Shown: positions 22,692 through 26,954 of the stretch, piece after piece
Numbering within the stretch: the stretch's first letter is position 1
Layout: each line of letters starts with the position of its first letter
NCBI GenBank assembly: GCA_034664425.1
Contig: JAXDHR010000123.1
Location: forward strand, 1-26,954
Length of the DNA stretch: 26,954 bases
From: DATBDM01 sp034664425
Lineage (GTDB): Bacteria; Actinomycetota; Thermoleophilia; Solirubrobacterales; Solirubrobacteraceae
Direction: 5' to 3'
Notes under the pieces: generated by a model
What the model saw: the letters and a program-made list of their open reading frames with translations, nothing else
The model's database searches: none
What the model was told of the DNA's origin: nothing
Position numbers and translations under genes: made by a program

Positions 22692-24360
22692 GGCGCCCAG
22701 CGGCCTGCGCCGCCTGCGCCAGCATGCCCGCCGCCGCCGCGGCTGGCTGGCCGTGCTCGGGCTCTGCGCGGTCGGCGAGGCGTTCGCCCAGAGCGGCTCA
22801 TGGCTGCTCGTGCGCCTGGCGATCAACGACGGCATCGTCAAGAGCGACGAGACCGTGCTGCGCTGGAGCGTCGCGGCCTACGCGGCCGCGGCCGTGGTCG
22901 GCTTCGTGCTGATGGGCATCGTCATCCGCGGGCTCGCCCAGCTCGGCCAGGAGCTCGTCCTCGGCCTCCGCCGCGAGCTCTTCGATCACCTCACCTCGCT
23001 TTCGCTGCGCTACTTCTCCGAGCAGCGCGCGGGCTGGATCATCGCGCGGCTGACCTCCGACGTGGACGCGATCTCCGACGTGCTCTCGCAGGGTCTGCCG
23101 ACGCTCGTGACCAACGCCGTGCTGCTGCCTGCCGCGATCACGGCGCTGTTCATCAACGACTGGCGCCTCGGATTGATCTCGCTCGTGGTGCTGCCGCCGG
23201 CGATCGTGCTCACCCGCTGGTTCCAGCGCCGCTCGTCGGTCGCCCAGCTCGAGGTCCGCAACCGCATCGGGGCGGTGACCGCGCATCTCGCGGAGTCCGT
23301 CGCGGGGATGGCGATCGTGCAGTCGTTCCGCCGCGAGCGCGGCTTCGGCGGCCGCTTCGACGCGCTCAACGACGACAACCGCGCCGCGAACTTCGTGGCG
23401 CAGCGGATCTCCTCGCTGTTCTTCCCGTCGATCGAGTTCCTCGGCGTGATCGCGACGATCGCGGTGCTCGCGCTCGGCTCGGGCCTGCTGCCGACCACGC
23501 AGATCGGCACGCTCGCCGCCGCCTACTTCCTGCTCGGGCTCGTCTTCCAGCCGCTGCAGGAGCTCTCCGACGTCTACGGGCAGTTGCAGTCGGCGAGCGC
23601 GGCGATGGTGAAGATCAGCGCAGTGCTCGACGCCGAGCCCGACATCGAGTCCCCGCCCGGCGCGCGCGATCCCGGCCGGCTCGAGGGCGAGATCGCCTTC
23701 GACGGCGTGCGCTTCGCCTACGGGTCCAACGAGGTCGTGCACGGCATCGACCTCGTCATCGCGGCGGGGACCTGCACGGCGCTGATCGGCGAGTCCGGCG
23801 GCGGCAAGTCGACCCTGGCCAAGCTGCTGGCGCGCTTCTACGACCCGACCGAGGGGGCGGTGCGCGTCGACGGCGTCGACCTGCGCGAGTACGACCTGCA
23901 TCGCTACCGGCGCCAGCTCGGCGTCGTCCTGCAGGACCCGTTCCTGTTCACGGGGACGATCGCCGACAACATCCGCTTCGCCCGGCCCGAGGCGAGCGAC
24001 GAGGACGTGCGCGAGACGGCCGCGATGCTGGGCCTGGACCGGCTCGCGCGGCGCTTCGCCGAGGGCCTCGACCACCCGGTCCACGAGGGCGGCTCGGGCC
24101 TGTCGGCGGGCGAGCGCCAGCTCATCTCGATCGCCCGCGCGCTGCTCGCCGACCCGCGCATCCTGATCCTCGACGAGGCGACCTCGAACATCGACCGCCC
24201 GACGGAGCTGCTGATCGAGCGCGCGCTCGACCGCCTGCTCGCCGGGCGCACGTCGCTGATCATCGCCCACCGGCTCTCGACGGTCGCGCGCGCCGACGAG
24301 CTCGTGGTCATCGACCACGGACGCATCACCGAGCGCGGCGGCGAGGCGGCGGTAGCCTGA
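22681..24360 (+). CDS. ABC exporter half-transporter, canonical-site subunit
   Basis: A 559-residue partner of the preceding subunit: six helices (about 20-300), then the ATPase domain with Walker A GESGGGKST, Q-loop VLQDPFLFTGT, Walker B ILILDEATSNID with catalytic Glu, and H-loop AHRLST. The signature motif is LSAGERQL, not LSGGQ, a known kind of variation in heterodimers. Start: no ATG, GTG or TTG exists in frame near the 5' end until GTG 22753, which would cut the N-terminal elbow helix. GAGAGGAG lies just before a CTG at 22681 (GGAG-ACTC-CTG), so CTG is proposed as the start, overlapping the upstream gene's 3' end by 11 bp. Translational coupling would give a 1:1 ratio of the halves. Confidence 0.92.
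   Translation: MSSEAPSGLRRLRQHARRRRGWLAVLGLCAVGEAFAQSGSWLLVRLAINDGIVKSDETVLRWSVAAYAAAAVVGFVLMGIVIRGLAQLGQELVLGLRRELFDHLTSLSLRYFSEQRAGWIIARLTSDVDAISDVLSQGLPTLVTNAVLLPAAITALFINDWRLGLISLVVLPPAIVLTRWFQRRSSVAQLEVRNRIGAVTAHLAESVAGMAIVQSFRRERGFGGRFDALNDDNRAANFVAQRISSLFFPSIEFLGVIATIAVLALGSGLLPTTQIGTLAAAYFLLGLVFQPLQELSDVYGQLQSASAAMVKISAVLDAEPDIESPPGARDPGRLEGEIAFDGVRFAYGSNEVVHGIDLVIAAGTCTALIGESGGGKSTLAKLLARFYDPTEGAVRVDGVDLREYDLHRYRRQLGVVLQDPFLFTGTIADNIRFARPEASDEDVRETAAMLGLDRLARRFAEGLDHPVHEGGSGLSAGERQLISIARALLADPRILILDEATSNIDRPTELLIERALDRLLAGRTSLIIAHRLSTVARADELVVIDHGRITERGGEAAVA
24353..24358 (+). promoter_or_regulatory. -10 box of VOC gene, inside the ABC gene's last codons
   Basis: TAGCCT ends 6 nt before the ATG at 24365 and shares its final T with the TGA stop of the ABC subunit (24358-24360). 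Confidence 0.5.
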
Positions 24361-24364
24361 GCGA

Positions 24365-24790
24365 ATGCAGCAGCGGGTCAGCCTGGTCACGCTCGGAGTC
24401 GAGGACCTCGGGCGCGCGAAGGCCTTCTACGCCGCCCTCGGCTGGCAGGGCCAGGAGGTGCAGGAGACCGTGTTCTTCCAGGCCGGCCCGCTGGCGGTCG
24501 TGCTGTGGGGACGCGACAAGCTCGCGGAGGACTCGGGGATCGAGGACGACGGCGGCCGCTTCGGCGGCGTCGCGCTCGCACACAACGTGCGCTCGGCGGC
24601 CGAGGTCGACGCAGTCGTCGCTGCCGCCGAGGCGGCCGGCGCGACCGTGACCCGGCCGCCGTCGACGACGTTCTACGGCGGCTACGCGGGCGTCTTCCGC
24701 GACCACGACGGCCACGTCTGGGAGATCGCCCACAACCCCGGCTTCAGGCTCGACGAGGACGGCGCGCTGATCCTCCCCGACTTCGGGTAG
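24365..24790 (+). CDS. VOC-family (glyoxalase/bleomycin-resistance fold) protein
   Basis: A 141-residue protein with two beta-alpha-beta-beta-beta units: VSLVTLGVEDLGRAKAFYAA at the start and GGYAGVFRDHDGHVWEIAHN at the end of the second unit. These are classic VOC motifs, with the terminal Glu (WEIAHN) a likely metal ligand. The family includes glyoxalase I, dioxygenases and drug-binding proteins, so the activity is not assignable; the sequence is closest to the ordinary single-domain type annotated as glyoxalase. The start is ATG at 24365, 4 bp after the ABC gene, with its own -10 box. It could help a detoxification role of the exporter, but only position suggests this. Confidence 0.9.
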   Translation: MQQRVSLVTLGVEDLGRAKAFYAALGWQGQEVQETVFFQAGPLAVVLWGRDKLAEDSGIEDDGGRFGGVALAHNVRSAAEVDAVVAAAEAAGATVTRPPSTTFYGGYAGVFRDHDGHVWEIAHNPGFRLDEDGALILPDFG

Positions 24791-24797
24791 CGGCGCG

Positions 24798-24803
24798 TAC
24801 GCT
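24798..24803 (+). promoter_or_regulatory. -10 box of leaderless ctaG gene
   Basis: TACGCT ends 6 nt before the ATG at 24810, the same hexamer and spacing as before the transglycosylase gene (5969-5974). Confidence 0.6.
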
Positions 24804-24809
24804 GACGGC

Positions 24810-25700
24810 ATGCCGGCCGTCGAGATCGCGCCGCTGCAGCTCGCCGGACCCGCCGTCGCGGCGTGGGCCTACTGGCGGCGCGCCCGCACGCTGTCCGAGC
24901 GCGACGCGCCCGTGCCGGGCTGGCGGCAGCGGTGCTGGTACGGCGGCCTGGCGCTGATCGCGGTCACCCTCAGCTCGCCGGTCGCGATCATCAGCGACGA
25001 GCTGTTCGCCGTGCACATGGTCGAGCACCTGCTGATCGCCGACCTCGGGGCTCTGCTGCTCGTGCTCGGACTCACCGGCCCGCTGCTGGCGCCGCTGCTG
25101 CGCGTGCGCGAGCTGCGCTGGCTGCGCGCGCTCGGCCACCCGGCGGTGGCACTGCCGCTGTGGGCGATCGACTTCTACGTCTGGCATTTGCCGGCGCTGT
25201 ACCAGCGGGCGGTCGCCGACGACTGGGTGCACGCGCTGCAGCACCTGCTGTTCCTGACCTGCGGCGTGGCGATGTGGATGGCGCTGCTCGGTCCGCTGCC
25301 GAAGCCCGCCTGGTTCGGCAATCTCGCCCGGCTCGGCTACATCGTGCTCGTGCGGCTGATCGAGTCGGTGCTCGCGAACATCCTGCTGTGGTCGGGCACG
25401 GTCCTCTACCCGCGCTACGCGGGCGGCGAGCGCAAGTGGCACGTCACACCGCTCAACGACCAGGTGGCGGCCGGGGCGATCATGATGATCGAGGGCTCGA
25501 TCCTGACCATCGCCCTGTTCGGCTGGCTCTTCCTCCGGGCCGGGCGCGAGAGCGAGGAGCGCGACGCGCTGCGCGAGCTCGCCGCCAGCCGTGGGGTCGA
25601 GCTCGACGAGCAGCGCGCGGCGCGGGCCGTCGCCGCCGGACGCGGCGACGCGCTGCGCGAGCGGATCCTGGCGCAGGCCGCCGCTGCATCCGACGAATAG
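24810..25700 (+). CDS. ctaG: Cytochrome c oxidase assembly protein, CtaG (caa3 type)
   Basis: A 296-residue membrane protein with about seven helices. Seen: the conserved blocks HMVEHLLIADLGALLLVLG, LWAIDFYVWHLPALYQRAV, ALQHLLFLTCGVAMWMALLG and NDQVAAGAIMMIEGSI, with intramembrane His and Met residues. These fit the caa3_CtaG family needed for copper-site assembly of caa3-type oxidase. The C-terminal ~50 residues are charged and cytoplasmic. The start is ATG at 24810, with the -10 box 6 nt upstream. No oxidase subunit gene is in the window. The TAG stop is the first half of the next gene's -10 box. The window gives no regulatory site beyond that promoter. Confidence 0.93.
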   Translation: MPAVEIAPLQLAGPAVAAWAYWRRARTLSERDAPVPGWRQRCWYGGLALIAVTLSSPVAIISDELFAVHMVEHLLIADLGALLLVLGLTGPLLAPLLRVRELRWLRALGHPAVALPLWAIDFYVWHLPALYQRAVADDWVHALQHLLFLTCGVAMWMALLGPLPKPAWFGNLARLGYIVLVRLIESVLANILLWSGTVLYPRYAGGERKWHVTPLNDQVAAGAIMMIEGSILTIALFGWLFLRAGRESEERDALRELAASRGVELDEQRAARAVAAGRGDALRERILAQAAAASDE

Positions 25701-25703
25701 CCT
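25698..25703 (+). promoter_or_regulatory. -10 box of SDR gene, overlapping the ctaG stop codon
   Basis: TAGCCT ends 7 nt before the ATG at 25711. Its TAG is the stop codon of ctaG. Confidence 0.5.
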
Positions 25704-25710
25704 GCCGGCG

Positions 25711-26562
25711 ATGACCACGCTCGCCGGGAAGACGCTGTTCATCTCCGGCGCGAGCCGGGGCATCGGCCTCGCGATCGCGCTCACCGTCGCGCGCGACGGT
25801 GGCAACGTCGCGCTGATCGCCAAGACCGCCGACCCGCATCCGAAGCTCGAGGGGACGATCTACACGGCCGCCGAGCAGATCGAGGCCGCCGGGGGCCAGG
25901 CGCTGCCGATCGTCGGCGACATCCGCGACGGCGAGCAGGTCGAGCGCGCGGTCGCGCAGGCGGTCGAGCGCTTCGGCGGCATCGACCTGTGCGTCAACAA
26001 CGCGAGCGCGATCAACCTCGGCAGCGTCGACGACGTCGACCTCAAGCGCTTCGACCTGATGCACGACATCAACGTGCGCGGGACCTACGCGGTCTCGCGC
26101 GCATGTGTCCCGCATCTGCGCAAGGGCCAGAACCCGCACATCCTCACGCTCTCGCCGCCGATCAGCCTCGAGCCACGCTGGCTGGCGCCGTTCACCGCCT
26201 ACGCGATGGCCAAGTACGCGATGACGCTGTGCGCTCTGGGCCTCGCCGAGCAGCTGCGCGAGGAGGGCATCGCGTCCAACGCGCTGTGGCCGCGCACGCT
26301 GATCGCGACGGCGGCGGTCCAGAACCTCCTCGGCGGCGAGGAGGCGATGCGCCGCGCGCGCACGCCCGACCTCTACGCCGACGCGGCGTACCGGGTCCTG
26401 ACGTCGCCGAGCCGCAAGCTGACCGGCCGTGCGCTGCTGTGCGAGGACGTGCTCGTCGAGTCAGGCGTCGCCGACCTGTCGGCCTACTCCGCGGCCGGCG
26501 CGGACGCCGAACTGCAGGTCGACCTCTTCGTCGACGCCGTAAACCCGCCCATGCTCGGCTGA
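25711..26562 (+). CDS. Short-chain dehydrogenase/reductase, HSDL2-like
   Basis: A 283-residue NAD(P)-dependent oxidoreductase. Seen: the cofactor motif GASRGIG, NNAS (in VNNASAI), a Ser in LTLSPPISLE and the catalytic YAMAK. The longer insertion after the first strands (AKTADPHPKLEGTIYTAAEQ) is the mark of the HSDL2/SDR-C group, whose substrates are poorly known lipid-like carbonyls. Arg in place of Lys at the third position of the glycine motif and the AKTA loop favour NADP, an inference. The start is ATG at 25711, with -10 box TAGCCT 7 nt upstream. It follows ctaG by 10 bp. Confidence 0.93.
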   Translation: MTTLAGKTLFISGASRGIGLAIALTVARDGGNVALIAKTADPHPKLEGTIYTAAEQIEAAGGQALPIVGDIRDGEQVERAVAQAVERFGGIDLCVNNASAINLGSVDDVDLKRFDLMHDINVRGTYAVSRACVPHLRKGQNPHILTLSPPISLEPRWLAPFTAYAMAKYAMTLCALGLAEQLREEGIASNALWPRTLIATAAVQNLLGGEEAMRRARTPDLYADAAYRVLTSPSRKLTGRALLCEDVLVESGVADLSAYSAAGADAELQVDLFVDAVNPPMLG

Positions 26563-26680
26563 TCGGCGGCGCCCAGTCCGGCCCGCCGTAGGCCTCGGGC
26601 ACGAGCGCGCCCGGCAGGCGCCGCTCGACGAGCCGCCCGAGCACCTCGAAACGGCGCGCGGGTCTGCCAGGATGCCCGGC

Positions 26681-26954
26681 GTGACCGAGACGAACGGACG
26701 CCCCGCCGAGCTGCTGCGCCTGGCCACGGCCGGGTCGGTGGACGACGGCAAGAGCACGCTGATCGGCCGGCTGCTCTACGACGCGAAGGCGCTGATGGCC
26801 GATCAGATGCCGGCCGCGGAGACCGATCTCGCCAACGTCACCGACGGCCTGCGGGCCGAGCGCGAGCAGGGCATCACGATCGACGTCGCCTACCGCTTCT
26901 TCGCCACCCCCCACCGCTCCTTCATCATCGCCGACACCCCCGGCCACGTCCGCT
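26681..26954 (+). CDS. cysN: Sulfate adenylyltransferase GTPase subunit CysN, 5' part
   Basis: GTPase subunit of ATP sulfurylase, which drives formation of adenosine 5'-phosphosulfate in sulfate assimilation. The 91 visible codons hold the G1 motif GSVDDGKST, a long CysN-type switch region (LIGRLLYDAKALM, AEREQGITIDVAYRFF) and the G3 motif DTPGH. The gene runs off the window end, so an APS-kinase fusion (CysNC) cannot be excluded. The start is probably GTG at 26681 (CAGGAT lies 7 nt upstream); ATG at 26672 is in frame and possible. The usual partner cysD is not upstream; an SDR gene is. It may lie elsewhere. The ~110 bp before it hold a possible gene remnant on the other strand. Confidence 0.93.
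   Translation, partial: MTETNGRPAELLRLATAGSVDDGKSTLIGRLLYDAKALMADQMPAAETDLANVTDGLRAEREQGITIDVAYRFFATPHRSFIIADTPGHVR

Overview
This is a GC-rich, gene-dense chromosomal segment that most resembles an actinobacterium of the Thermoleophilia/Solirubrobacterales type. The grounds are strong G/C bias at third codon positions, a TAnnnT -10 box only 6-8 nt before many start codons (leaderless mRNAs), and gene content (Sec-type formate dehydrogenase, LtrA, caa3-type CtaG, large GT-C-like membrane proteins, heterodimeric ABC exporter). The lineage is an inference; no rRNA or other marker is present.

Layout, left to right. 1-868 (-): 5' part of a formate dehydrogenase alpha subunit with an in-frame UGA and a textbook SECIS hairpin, so a selenoprotein. 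963-2371 (-): a DUF347-repeat membrane protein and an O6-alkylguanine-DNA alkyltransferase. 2400-3549: wreckage of one amino-acid permease, its N-terminal piece on the + strand and the rest on the - strand, with frameshifts and an internal deletion. 3580-6682: a GH31 glycosidase (-) and a monofunctional GT51 transglycosylase (+) diverging around a palindrome. 6675-12739 (-): a FUSC-family membrane protein and two large GT-C-like membrane proteins. 12826-15252 (+): a kappa-GST/HCCA-isomerase-like protein translationally coupled to a nitronate monooxygenase, then an alpha/beta hydrolase.

15330-17042 is the most unusual locus. A MarR-type regulator carrying its own C-terminal PDZ domain diverges from a PDZ-containing HtrA-type serine protease that has no visible signal peptide or membrane anchor. 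The two PDZ domains resemble each other, and a palindrome lies between the genes. I propose a cytosolic protease/regulator pair sharing a peptide-sensing module; I know of no description of such a system.

17083-26954: LtrA (+), a somewhat divergent NAD-dependent DNA ligase (-) preceded by a frameshifted small ORF, a small two-helix membrane protein, a heterodimeric ABC exporter (degenerate plus canonical ATPase halves, the second apparently starting at CTG), a VOC protein, CtaG, an HSDL2-like SDR and the first 91 codons of CysN, cut by the window end.

Starts fall into two classes: genes with a -10 box almost touching the start codon (leaderless) and genes with a Shine-Dalgarno or stop/start overlap (GH31, MarR-PDZ, nitronate monooxygenase, second ABC half). 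Apart from the permease remnant there is no gene-free stretch over 300 bases. I saw no tRNA, rRNA, CRISPR array, insertion sequence or convincing intrinsic terminator.
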